64,000 nucleotides of DNA, taken from assembly GCA_036877525.1 (NCBI GenBank), contig JAZGTH010000058.1:10586501-10650500 (forward strand). The letters run 5' to 3'. Positions 12,501 to 23,239 of the stretch are shown here, one piece after another (positions within the stretch are counted from its first letter, which is position 1; every line of letters starts with the position of its first letter). The translations under genes and the position numbers were made by a program. A model generated the notes under the pieces. It saw only the letters and a program-made list of their open reading frames with translations. It did not search any database and was not told the origin of the DNA. This DNA is from Chromobotia macracanthus. Its lineage: Eukaryota > Chordata > Actinopteri > Cypriniformes > Botiidae.

Positions 12501-15500
12501 TGAGTTTTTCTTTCCTTAGCCATCAGAACCTGCAGCAGTAGAGAACACATACTGAATGCACACTACAGAAAGCACACACTTTACACAAAACTTACACAGC
12601 AAATAAACACAGTTAACACACAAGTACACACATGCTACCCAAAAACACTCCCACTGAACCCCCACTACAATGGGTGTAAACAAAAGAACTGTGTTTATGT
12701 ATGCGTGATTCTGTTGTTATGCTGTGTACAGCCTTTTCTGTGTATCCTGTATGTCACAACGATGGTTTGAAAACAAACGCGGTACATGTTGAGGCAACGT
12801 TCTGTTGTACCTGCACCACACGGTCACAACAAACAGAAAGAAAAAATGCACAAAGCAATGGCTCAGCAGGCTTAAACTTCTCTAATCTGCAGTGCTGTCT
12901 GTAAAATTTACATTACATTTACATTTATGCATTTGACAGATGCTTTTATCCAAAGTGCCTTACAGTGCATTCAAGGTATACAGTTGATCAGTATGTGTGT
13001 TCCCTGAAAATCGAACCCATAACCTTTGCATTGCTTACACAATGCTCTACCAGTTGAGCTACAGGAACAAGCATCACATCTGTGCACTACCTCTCCAAGA
13101 GTCTGAAATGTGTCTGGATAAAAGTGTACATGAGTCTTACCCTTCTACCAGAGCCTCGTCCGATGGGCGGGTGACACTCACAGGTCTGTCTGACAGCACA
13201 GAGCATGATCTCCACCAGAGCGGCTTCCTGAACATCTGTGAGCGCTGAAACATACACACGTTTACTTATCTATCTAAACAGGGACATTCCATAGACTTCC
13301 ATTGTCATATTTACAGTTTATTACAATTATAAACACTATAACCTAACCCACACCATAACAGAAAACTGCATTTTACTATTTAAAAACAGCCCTTATTTAC
13401 TAAACATTTATAGTGTTTTTACAAATGAGGATGTCCCTAAAAGGGTTTTTTTGCAGACTTTTGGGTTCAAATTTGTTCCCAATATATGGTTACGTAAAAA
13501 CGCACATACACATCATGATGTTTTCACTTTCCAGCATAAACATACAGACGTGATATTGCTGTACCTTCTTCTCCAGGGTACGGCTCGTCCAGCAGCAGGC
13601 TGATCATACTCTCCCAGTCCTTCAGCAGCTCTGACGCGCAGTCCCACAAACTGTCCACCAGGTAGGCACCATGTTCATGAAGCTATAACACAAAACACGC
13701 TCATATAGTCAGTTGAATTTTCATCTTAAAAAATAAAAGGTGGTCTTGATGAGTAGAAGTGTACAGCAGAGAGGAAAGACTCTGGTTATAAAAACAGCCT
13801 ACAATAAGCTGACTAAAGTTCTGTAACTTTTGTAACTCTATACCACCATCTCTGTTTAAAACATGAAATTGCAGGGCATCTGCAGAGTTATTTTCTTACC
13901 ATGGATGACAAGTTTAAATTCTGAACAACTGCTGTAAGAAAAAGCTACAAACGCTGCACCATCTACAGTACAGGACATGTGATATAGTAAATGGATCTTC
14001 TTTCTGTTTACAAACAAACATTTCCCACAAAATCAGACCCGATAGCTCAAATTATAAATTATTATTATAAACGTCTATATTCGGATACTGTAGCTCATAG
14101 AATACAATAAATCATAATGTGTAAAATTACAGTAAAATTACAGACTAAGCACATCAGGCACACCTCGCTCTCCAAAAAGAACAACACGGTTGTTCTGATG
14201 AGGTTCGCATTCAAACACTGCCTGCCTCTCCTGGGCCGGCCCTCGTCCTCTGGACCGTGATGACTGAATAACCTGTAAACACAGCAGATAAATTCACAGT
14301 TGCACAGTATTAGAATGTTTTAGAAGGTGGCAAATGGTGGAATCAGTTAGTTATGCTGAATCTCTTCAAAGTCCCTTTAAGGAAGTCTCGGCATTCAGGG
14401 TCAATCTTTGCAATGCCTCTGGTCAGCTATTTCAGTCATACAAGATCTACTTGAAAGGGGGAAGATAGATATCTCTAAAATCACTGTGGCATCTTGTTAA
14501 TTCTATAATCTTTGATCTCTTTGCTGGAGTTTCAGCAGCATTATGGGTAAGAGCTAGCTCCTGATGAGCAAGGATGGTTGTAATTATAACTAATTATAAT
14601 ATCTGTCTGAAAAACCTTCACGGCTGGTTATTCAAAAATAGGCATGTATTCGGACTAAATACAGTATAAAAGCTAGACATAAAAAAATGGTAATATTTCA
14701 TTAATGTTTCTTAATACTTACTTTCTGTAGAGGAACTCCCCTGCTGCCGCAGCAACCGGTCTGTGTGCAGAGTAAACCAGATGATAGACACTCTCACAGT
14801 CTTCAGCCGTTAACACCTCATCATTACTCCTGCACACACGCAGTAAATGAACACTTCTAGTGTAAGAGTAACACTGCAGTGTTACTGTAAATGCTGAACT
14901 CACTGCAGAACCAGCGTCAGCAACTTAATGGCCTGAACAGCAACATCATACTCCTTATCCAGAGTCATAGACACAATACGATCCTGCAGAAAGAGAGAGA
15001 GAGCAAGAGGAAACTGTAAGACCGTAACAGTAGTGTCCTAAGTAAATGCATATATGTATATGTGTATATATATTTATATACACACACACATAAATTTAAC
15101 ATAAATTTGCTGCTTCATGCATCGATTGTTTGCACTGGGGACTGAAAAGTTACTTGATGTTTGATACACTGTGACTGTTCAAAACAGAATAAAACCATCT
15201 TTAGGTCACAGGTCCTCTGAATATGACCAAATGTGTGTTTTAGGTCCTTTAAAATCTGTGTGCGCACAATTTGTTGAAACGATTTAAAAACACTAACTGG
15301 CCAGATGCCAATTGTCTCAAAGTATATACTTTAGTAATGCTGTCTAGACTGTTGCTTCATAGCTCTTCATAGCTCTGAAGTCTGCACCAGTGCATGTCCA
15401 GCATGCTGAAGGCATACAGCAGCTGCTAAGGGAGGGGGTATCTAATGAATCATAAAATGAAAAGCCAGCCACCCTACAGACTCGTGAACTTTACAGACCC

Positions 15501-18500
15501 TTGTGAGAAAAGAGCACAAGACTACAAGGTCACCTCAGAAGCACATCTGGGACAGAGCCTCAGTTACAGATTGTGTTACCATATAAAGTATTCTTGGGGA
15601 AAGCTCACCTTGAAACGGCTGGTGAAGAGTTCCAGTCTGGGGTTGAGTTCTCTGTTATAATACAAACCCTGAAGAGCAGTAAGACACTTCAGACGAACCT
15701 CACCTTGCTGGAGAAACAGAATATATAACAGAACCGGTAGAGCAAAGACGTGTATTTCTTTAGTTTGGACAATAATAAAAACAGACGGTCAGTGTGAATG
15801 TGGGTGTCACCTTGTCATACATGGTCCAGCCCACATATTTCAGGTAACTATCATTGAGAAAGGCCTCACTATACATCTTCATCCACATACCAATCTCCTC
15901 AATGCAGACAACCCGGATCTCAGCTATCACATCCCTGAAAACACAAAACAATCTGAGCTTAGAAATCACACATATACACTCCAATGAACACCACAACACA
16001 CTCTGTAACATACATCACACACACAAATACTTGCTAATAAACACTACACAATCTCACTAATGAACACCACACACATATATTTGCTAATAAACACCACACA
16101 CATATTCACTAATAAACACAACACAGACATACACTCACGAATAAAGACCACACAGACATACACTCATTAATAAACACCACATACATATACTCGCTAATAA
16201 ACACAACACATATACACATACTAAGAAACAGCTCGCTTCAAAGATTGCTTTTAAGCTTTAGTTACTGGCTGGGTTTGATTGGTCTTTAGTTTAGGGTGTT
16301 TGCTCACCTGTATCTGTGAATGAACACTCCTTTAAAAATGGCATTCATCATGTTCTCGATCTCATCCTGGTTCTCCTGGAGCTGCAATCACAGGTGAACA
16401 TGTATGAAACGCACTTAAAACTGACTTCAGACACCCACAATGACACAAGCTGCTCAAAAGTCACTGTTAAACGTAAAATGTTCATTCTGAGATCTGGCAT
16501 CATTTCATTGCAGATGCGACTTTAACACAATTTCATTCATTTTAAATATGACTTCTGTATCTAAACACATTGTATCATGTCAAGTGTCAGTGCATGTGTG
16601 TTTGTGTGTATCACCTCTTTGCGTTTCTGTAGCAGAAGCTCCAGGCGTTCGTTGGCTCGTTTGCCGATGCTCTTGTTGCGTTCAGTCTCGTATTGTCTCT
16701 GCGTGTTGTCCATGTTAATGCTCAAGTTCAGAGCAACATTCACCAATGCAGTCATCAGTTTCATTGCTGAGAAAAACAATCAGTACTGATGAAAGTCATG
16801 CCTTTATTAATAACAACACCTGGATTATACACAGCATTACATGTCAGACATGACAGAAAGGTTACCGAATGCAATACTAGCATACAGATAACTATATACC
16901 ATGCAACATACACTGTAACCTGGCAGCTATTTAAACAATAAATATAACCTAAATATAATAAAAAATAATAATAATTTAAATATAAATATAATCAAACGGT
17001 AAGCAACACTTCACTTCAGTTTAGTAGTATTATATACTTCACCATGATCCTGTTACTTTGCACATTATATTCTGTGTTATGTCTAGTTCAATTCAATTCA
17101 AATGTATTCATATAAGGCTTTTTGACAATGTTGCAGTTTTTAAAAGCAGCTTTACAAATAATGGAAACCACAGAAAACAGGAAAATTACAAAATATGTAT
17201 AACACACCGAATATAAAATACATGGTATTGCAAATTGTATTATTCATTATAAGATGTACATTAGTAAGACAAATTAGTGAGACTAAGACTGTAATCAGTT
17301 TATGAATATAACACATTTAAACCATGGAAATGGACATGCATCATCTCAGTAGTTTATGAGAAGGTAATGTATTCAGACAGCCTACCAATTGTGTGTGTGT
17401 TATGATATCAGAAATAAAAACTTCTGATATTGTTCTAAAAAAAAATTATATGTTGTATAACGTTAAGGTTAGGGCTGCACACAGCACACAACACACATAC
17501 ACACAACACTTTTCCAAACACTGACCATGTTCATTAGTGCAAGTCAAAGGTCACCAACCTGCCAGAGTGCTGGTGTGTCTGAATGCTCTGACCTGCGAGT
17601 CCGACAGGCCCGTGAGCAGAGAAATCACTGTGTCCATCATGTATTCATCATAGATGATGCTGTACTGGCACTGTCGGACCAGAACCATGATGAACTCACA
17701 CAGGTTCTGTTTAAACTTCTTCCACACTGGACCTGCCATGGCCAGAGGGTAATCCCCACTGTCCTGAAACACACATATGCCCTTTTCACATATCATAACT
17801 TTTCAACATTTAAATTTCTCTGTCCCACGCAAACAGCATTTCACGTATTATAAATACTTTAAATGAACATTTCTATACTATAAACCCTTAACATAGTGTA
17901 TATACAGTCTACAGTGTTAACAAACCTCATCAAACTCTTCGGTCATTTTCCTGATGATCTCAGAATTCTGCATTTGCCGGAACATCTCTAAGCTCACCGC
18001 ACCTAATAAAGCAATATACACACTTGTTGTTAACACACACAAGCCTGAAAAAGGCAACAAATCTTAAATTAACCTGCTCCTGCTTGATCTTAATTGTATC
18101 AAAATTGTTGCAGGTTGGCGGCTGAATTTCTTTTAAACAAATCTCCTGAAATATTCTTAAAAAATACTCTTCAAAAATGTTACTGCACAATAAGTTTTTG
18201 AGCAAATGGTGGGGACATCATTAAAGTCATAAAGGCCCAACCCCTGTTAACAAATGATGGTTAAAACACACACACAATACAATACATGCTCTAAGAATGT
18301 CACCTAGAATACACACACACCTTTACAGCCAGAGCAGTGGATGAAGAAGTTAATGAGCTCCAGCAGTGTAGAGTCTCTGTCTGCTTTATAGGACTCAATC
18401 CAGTCATCCACCACAGACTGTAGAGAAAGAGAACGCACTCACTCAGACTACCTCAGTAAAGCCTTCTCTCACACACACACAGCCTACACAGAAAGCACAC

Positions 18501-19961
18501 ACTGCCGTTAGATCTGCATGTGATAGTGATCCACACAGACCACTGATTCACATGGTTACACTTTCAAGCTGTTCATTTACAGAACACGTGTGTGTGTCTC
18601 TGTCTGTGCAGAAATTCAGTTCCAGAAATCAAAGCGTTTCTGAAGTGAGTGAAGTTTGTGTGCGTAACCAGCTAATAGGGAACAGTCTCAGAATGTTGGC
18701 AAATGTTCCCTGAACGTTCTCTCAAAATTACGAAAAACTTTCTTGCAGTAACGTTAGTAGAGTGTTTTTAACGATATTAAAGCATTTATAAAAACGTTAT
18801 TCTTCAGTTGTTTGTGGAATGTTTCAAAAAGGTTACAGAATTAAAAAATGGTTTAATAACATTTTTGTAACCAAGCAATAATGTTAATACAACATCTAAA
18901 AAGTTTTGAACGTTCTTAGAACTTTCAAAATAACATTTTTAATGTTTTTGTTACTTAATGGAAACATTAGGGAAACGTTCTCATAACCTAAAATTGTTAG
19001 CTGGATGTGCGTCTACCTGCGTGGCACTCTTGCCAAGTTTGACAATCTCAAACAAACTGAGATTGTCCATGCCGTTCTCCTGATGCTGGCCGTTCACCCG
19101 ACCCTGACCTCTCACCTCTGACCCCTTCATCTTTTCTCTAAGCACTTTCTTCCCCTTCTACAAAGACAAAAGCAAAAAAGAGAGGACATGTGAAGTAACA
19201 CTTCCTGATTGGCTGTAGAGGAAATGCTTGCAGTGTATCTAAAAACTGGTTGACGTGCATGTCTGAAAGCTGACTGGTTGACAGGTACCTTTCCCTTTCC
19301 AGGTTTGACATTCCGACCATCAGGATCTTCAAGATCGGTGTCGGAATACTGAGAGTGTCCTTCCCTACACAACACACAGATGTGACTTACTAGTGTGTGT
19401 AAGATACACGGAGACAGAAACCCAGCTAACAGCGAATGTTCTCAGAATGTTGGCTGATGTTCTCTCAAAGTTCTCTCAATGTTATCAAAACTGTTCTTAT
19501 GTATTAAGCAGTAATGTTAATATAACACTTAAAGTTCTACATCATATCAAAAGCGTTATTCTTAAGTAGTTAGCAGACCATTTTAAAAAATGTTTGAAAA
19601 ACGTTCTTATAACCACAAAATACTGTCAATGCAACGTCTAAAAAACTGGATGCTTTGAACGTTCCTGTAACTTTCAAACGAACATTTTTAATGTTTTTTT
19701 TACGTAATGGAAACATTAGTGAAATATTCTTATGACCTCATACTGTTAGCTGGGCTTAGTCCACCATTCACTCCACACACAGATCAAGAAGTGATCAGAC
19801 GCTTGAAGCTTGCAGGCAAGTAGACATACAGTAGTCCATGATGCTGTCTAGGTAGGCAGCGCACTAGGTTTGGAGACCGTCTCACTCAGACTGAGTTTGT
19901 TTGTGGAGTGGTCTGTGACTTACTGGTTCAAGTCTGTCTGAAGCTCCTGAGCTGCTATCAT
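6301..19961 (-). CDS. stag3: Cohesin subunit SA, STAG3-like (33 coding exons, ~1,246 aa)
   Basis: STAG/SA proteins are the HEAT-repeat arm of the cohesin ring, bind the RAD21/REC8 kleisin and help load and position cohesin. STAG3 is the meiotic paralogue. Coding exons (minus strand) run from 19924-19961 (start) through 19289-19364, 19017-19157, 18321-18417, 17926-18002, 17559-17763, 16615-16765, 16308-16381, 15811-15934, 15609-15707 and so on to 6948-7074, 6517-6594 and 6301-6324 (stop). Their lengths sum to 3,741 nt, a multiple of three. The start ATG lies downstream of an in-frame TAA in the same exon. Diagnostic stretches are LFEIVKLGKSATQ, QCQYSIIYDEYMMDT, LTGLSDSQVRAFRHTST and the stromalin-conserved domain (IEEIGMWMKMYSEAFLNDSY...). 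The YVGW motif and the Arg of TSRFK match the CTCF/kleisin-competing surface residues known in SA2. The N-terminus (YSDTDLEDPDGRNVK) and VLTAEDCESVY favour STAG3 over STAG1/2; the C-terminus is STAG1/2-like. Confidence 0.88.
6740..6862 (-). mobile_element. Partial tRNA-derived SINE
   Basis: Shares with the copies at 12.9, 52.3 and 59.5 kb the order 'aaacacacatactgatcaaa', a 'cttgaatgcactgtaagtg' block and a 'ggataaaaacacctgctaaa' tail. The tRNA-like head is mostly missing. It sits in a stag3 intron. Confidence 0.6.
9780..10000. mobile_element. Interspersed repeat family A, copy 1 (stag3 intron)
   Basis: Shares with 12085-12310 and 36660-36830 the phrases 'gtttgacaggcaagcaggac', 'cattgcattcggactgaaag' and 'caatgattggacgaacattg' (one or both orientations). 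This copy is inverted relative to the one at 12.1 kb. It is non-coding and looks like a short transposon; the ends are not sharply defined. Confidence 0.55.
11205..11475. mobile_element. Interspersed repeat family B, copy 1 (stag3 intron)
   Basis: Nearly co-linear with 13255-13505: both carry 'ttccatagacttc(t/c)attgt', 'acaacctaaccctaaccc' (shortened in copy 2), a stretch of TTTACTGTA-like DNA, and an ending near 'ttgggtacaaatttgtcccc'. They are direct repeats about 2 kb apart, suggesting two insertions or a segmental duplication of intron DNA. No coding capacity. Confidence 0.6.
12085..12310. mobile_element. Interspersed repeat family A, copy 2 (inverted, stag3 intron)
   Basis: Contains 'ttcgtccaatcattacattt', 'gaatgcaataataggatggc' and 'cttgctgttactagcctctc', the reverse-complement counterparts of the copy at 9.8 kb. 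The 'gctagcctctcc' end is also seen at 36.8 kb in kat5. Confidence 0.6.
12905..13067 (-). mobile_element. tRNA-derived SINE
   Basis: On the minus strand the head reads GTTCCTGTAGCTCAACTGGT...AGCATTG, a tRNA A box, followed by a B-box-like GGTTATGGGTTCGATTTTC. Then come 'acacatactgatc', 'ccttgaatgcactgtaaggc' and the conserved tail ending ATTTGT/AATGTAAATG. The tail ('gcttttatccaaagtgcctt') is the widespread fish SINE tail. No protein coding. Confidence 0.75.
13255..13505. mobile_element. Interspersed repeat family B, copy 2 (stag3 intron)
   Basis: Direct-orientation partner of 11205-11475, with shared ends and several small deletions. See that entry. Confidence 0.6.
13785..14075. mobile_element. 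MITE family C, degraded copy (stag3 intron)
   Basis: Shares 'gacaagtttaaattctgaac', 'accatctacagtacaggaca', 'gatcttctttctgtttacaa' and 'cagacccgatagctcaaatt' with 57.1-57.4 kb and, inverted, with 35.0-35.3 kb. The terminal 'gctgcaatccgtaact' signature is lost here. Confidence 0.6.
16030..16215. repeat. Short tandem repeat of ~33 bp (stag3 intron)
   Basis: Around five imperfect copies of a unit containing 'aataaacaccacacacatat' with 'tcactaa' or 'tcgctaa'. AC-rich, no coding potential. Confidence 0.75.
18659..19013. mobile_element. MITE family D, complete copy with probable 8-bp target duplication
   Basis: The element opens 'accagctaatagggaacag' and closes 'aaaattgttagctgga', giving short inverted ends (CCAGCTAA/TTAGCTGG). 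It is flanked by TGTGCGTA on the left (18659-18666) and TGTGCGTC on the right (19006-19013), 7 of 8 matching. An 8-bp duplication suggests a hAT-type origin. The inside is rich in AACGTTC/GAACGTT words. It is non-coding and sits in a stag3 intron. Confidence 0.7.
19430..19756. mobile_element. MITE family D, second complete copy
   Basis: Begins 'cccagctaacagcgaatgt' and ends 'atactgttagctgggc', with the same AACGTT-rich interior as 18659-19013, in the neighbouring stag3 intron and the same orientation. Flanking duplication is not evident. Older inverted relatives occur near 47.3-47.5 and 49.8-50.1 kb. Confidence 0.7.
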
Positions 19962-20870
19962 CTTCTCTACATCTTCTGTTTTCTGTGTTGCTTATGAGTG
20001 TCCCAACACTGCAGCAGAACAGAGAGGCCCACAAACACTGCAGCAGCACCTTCAAAACAAACCATAACATCTGTATAAAAAGATTAAAAGTCATACTGTA
20101 AAACAATGACAATGATCCAGAGAGCAAGAGTTTACTCACGCGTGTGTCTCTTTAATAAGAAATATCACACGTTTACGGTCAAACGCGTTACTGTATGTTA
20201 CATATACCCATGAAACAGCTCTATTAAACACACAAAAACCTCTCTAAATTCCTGCTATTTGACGGGTTCTGTTATATATATATATATATAAATCATATAT
20301 TATATATATATATATATATTAATTTGCTTTTTATTATCAGTCTGGTTTCCGTAAACACGGGCTAGCATGCTAACATGCTAACGGGCCTCCGGCACGTCTG
20401 ACAGTCAGTCAAATCTGCCCAAACCCACCGAAACGTTTTAAAGTCCCTCTAAAGGCACAAAACCCGCTTCACCCGCTTCACCCGCAGCTTTATTTTAAGC
20501 GTTTAATCTGAACGCGTTTCATGAAATCTGTCTGATTTAAATTAGCCGCTGAAAGTGTGTGACAGACTCACAAATTCATCTTCTGCGCAACTTACTATTG
20601 AAACGCGTCCATAAACCGCAGCGATCAGCGAAGATCTGCCGCCGCTTGTCGTCTCACCTTCCTCAGCAGGTCGAACAGGCCCGGAGCCGCTGCCGAACCC
20701 AGTCGAACCGGCCCGGAGCCGCTGCCGAACCCAGTCGAACCGGCCCGGAGCCGCGCCGTTAAGCCGTTAAAACGCGACCGTCGTGGTCCAGTTCCGTTTG
20801 TGTTGGAAGCTGAAGGGCCGGTTTGGTGCTGCGGGCGGACAGGAGCGCAAAATACAGCCCGGAGAAGAGC
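19924..20870 (-). promoter_or_regulatory. stag3 5' UTR exons and promoter region
   Basis: Exon 19924-20008 carries 47 nt of 5' UTR before the ATG. A likely non-coding first exon ends with a GAAG|GTGAGA donor at about 20658 (minus strand) and lies in a GC-rich, CpG-containing patch (20640-20870). Within it, a 32-bp unit ('cggagccgctgccgaaccca' plus 'gtcgaaccggcc') is repeated about 2.7 times at 20680-20756. The transcription start is inferred, not seen. Confidence 0.5.
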
Positions 20871-20895
20871 ACACACACACACACACCCGGTCACT

Positions 20896-20932
<37 letters not shown>

Positions 20933-20969
20933 GGTCACTGACACACACACACACACACACCCGGTCACT

Positions 20970-21009
<40 letters not shown>

Positions 21010-21087
21010 CCCGGTCACTGACACACACACACACACACACACACACCCGGTCACTGACACACACACACACACACACACCCGGTCACT

Positions 21088-21120
<33 letters not shown>

Positions 21121-21596
21121 GGTCACTGACACACACACACACACACACACCCGGTCACTGACACACACACACACACACGCACACCCGGTCACTGACACAC
21201 ACACACACACACACCCGGTCACTGACACACACACACACACACACACCCGGTCACTGACACACACACACACACACCCGGTCACTGACACACACACACCCGG
21301 TCACTGACACACACACACCCGGTCACTGACACACACACACACACACACCCGGTCACTGACACACACACACACACACACCGTCACACCCCGGTCACTACAC
21401 ACACACACACACCCGGTCACTGACACACACACACACAACACACACACACACACACCCGGTCACTGCAACACACACACCCGGTCACTGACACACACACACA
21501 CACCCGGTCACTGACACACACACACACACCCGGTCACTGACACACACACACACCCGTTCTCCCGCACACACCACCCACACCCTTCCCCCCCACCCT

Positions 21597-21693
<97 letters not shown>

Positions 21694-21872
21694 TAACACA
21701 CAACACACACACACACACCCGGTCACTGACACACACACACACGGTCACTGACACACACACACACACCCGGTCACTGACACACACACACACACACACCCGG
21801 TCACTGACACACACACACACACACACCCGGTCACTGACACACACACACACACCCGGTCACTGACACACACAC
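20867..21872. repeat. Compound minisatellite: (AC)n separated by CCCGGTCACTG, with a long C-run
   Basis: About 25 copies of 'cccggtcactgacacac' alternate with variable (AC)n tracts over 1 kb, immediately upstream of the stag3 first exon. At 21587-21692 it is interrupted by about 105 bases of almost pure C. Long open frames here (Cys/Val repeats, poly-Gly) are artefacts of the repeat. The exact length may be unreliable in assembly. Confidence 0.97.
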
Positions 21873-21889
21873 TTCTGGATTTGATCCGT

Positions 21890-22800
21890 CGGGTTTGCAG
21901 GTACTGAATTATAACACAATAACACACATTAAAACACTGATCTGCTTTTCTGCTCATATGAATGAATTCAAATCAACTTGTTTCGGTGGAGGTGTAACAA
22001 CACATGCTGGATGCAAACAAGGCACAGAAAGAGACTTGACAGATCAATTAGACAAATCTGCCTGCAAAAACGAAAACACTGTGTATTAATGTCAGGAGGA
22101 TGACAAAAGTTTTACAAGTCATGTTAATAACAGCATGCATAAATATGATTCTCCAGTTTTATCTCTGACACACATACACGTGGTGTTATAAGCCCATTAT
22201 TCATCGGCTTGATTTAGTCAGAGGTTCTTTAAAGGACCATGTCTGTCTGTGTATGTATAAATCACATGAAACAACACTTGGCCCTGTTTACACCCGGTAT
22301 TAAGATGCATTTGCTCAGTTGGATCACAAGTCCAAGTAAAGGTTGCATCATTTTATACCATTTAATTTTTTTTATATGAAAACTACTAAAAGGCACTCTT
22401 ACAAATCAAATACAAAAATACAACAGCACTGCATGTATCTTACATTTAATTATACAGAACCTGCTGATGTGGAAAGTTGCTCTCAATACTTACACACAAG
22501 AGAAGTAATGACCATCCATATCCACCAGGGGGCACCAGTGTGGTGTTTCTATGAGATCAGCAGTAGGTATGGCTGTATCCCAGTTGGCATACTTCTACTG
22601 CATCTGAAAAGTACATACTTACTGGTATGCAGGAGGACTGCACCACATTAAGATCTGTGCAATCTCTGTGTAGCACAAGGAGATGCGAGTAACATGCAAT
22701 TATTTAGGATGCACTAATCCAGGAAGCATAAGATGTTAATTGGGATTCAGTACATGTGCAGTACATGGGCATTATTCAGCCTATACAACCGTTCAATGTC
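21890..22800. other. Intergenic region between stag3 promoter and ACSL relic
   Basis: No gene seen. 'cctgtttacacccggtatta' near 22285 resembles the end of a common fish DNA transposon. The open frame at 22343-22651 has no exon signals and no family resemblance. A CTCF-like motif lies at 22522. Confidence 0.5.
22522..22538 (+). promoter_or_regulatory. Near-consensus CTCF motif
   Basis: CCACCAGGGGGCACCAG matches the CTCF core (CCASYAGRKGGCRSY) at essentially every position, plus orientation. It lies about 1.7 kb beyond the presumed stag3 first exon, between that gene and the ACSL relic/cwc15. Confidence 0.6.
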
Positions 22801-23165
22801 CTTTATATTTGCTTAAACTCTTTTCTCTTTAGTTTGAAGGCATCTGTCACCAGTCCTGTTTCTGGAGTCCAAACCTGGGAACTTAAACAGATCTTCTGTG
22901 GAACCTCAAACTTCTCGAGAGTACCTACAGTAACAAACACACAGGAACAGTTTTTACATGGTAGCAGCAGAACACTGCAGCCTATACTAAATAAGAGTCG
23001 TATCACTTGTATAAGACAAATAGCTTGTAGAAAATAAAAATAGCAAAGGCTTACTAGTGACAATGATCTGTTTGATGACTTTAGGCCCCTCCTCTTCAGT
23101 TTGTTTGACTTTGCCCCGAGGTCCATTACATCTGTGCTGGTGATCAGGTGAGTGGCTCCACACTA
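22780..23165 (-). pseudogene. Long-chain acyl-CoA synthetase (ACSL3/4-type) relic
   Basis: Minus strand 22803-22924 follows a TACTGTAG acceptor and reads LEKFEVPQKICLSS, then WTPETGLVTDAFKLKRKEFK, the unmistakable C-terminal exon of ACSL enzymes, which activate fatty acids to acyl-CoA at ER/mitochondrial membranes. It then hits TAA; a one-base shift restores KDIERLY, the family's usual tail, so there is a frameshift. Only about 130 bp upstream, 23055-23160 reads THLITSTDVM and, after another frameshift, GPKVIKQIIVTSK, resembling a far more N-terminal ACSL exon. Some 400 residues between them are missing and there is no room for them. The likely parent is acsl4, from synteny and sequence feel. 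Confidence 0.7.
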
Positions 23166-23239
23166 ATTCAAGCTGTAAGCTACAGCATCTTCTCCCAGAG
23201 TAGCGTAAAGTAAGAATGAGGGCTAAACAGAAGAGCATG

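Noticed and set aside
20130..20160. Alternative stag3 leader donor (ACACGC|GTGAGT)
   Set aside because: Possible, but without a visible exon body. The GC-rich exon ending at 20658 fits better.
20625..21957. Cys/Val-repeat and poly-Gly frames upstream of stag3
   Set aside because: They are products of the AC array and the C-run. No gene signals.
22343..22651. 102-codon plus-strand frame near the CTCF motif
   Set aside because: No homology or splice/promoter context. AT-rich intergenic DNA.
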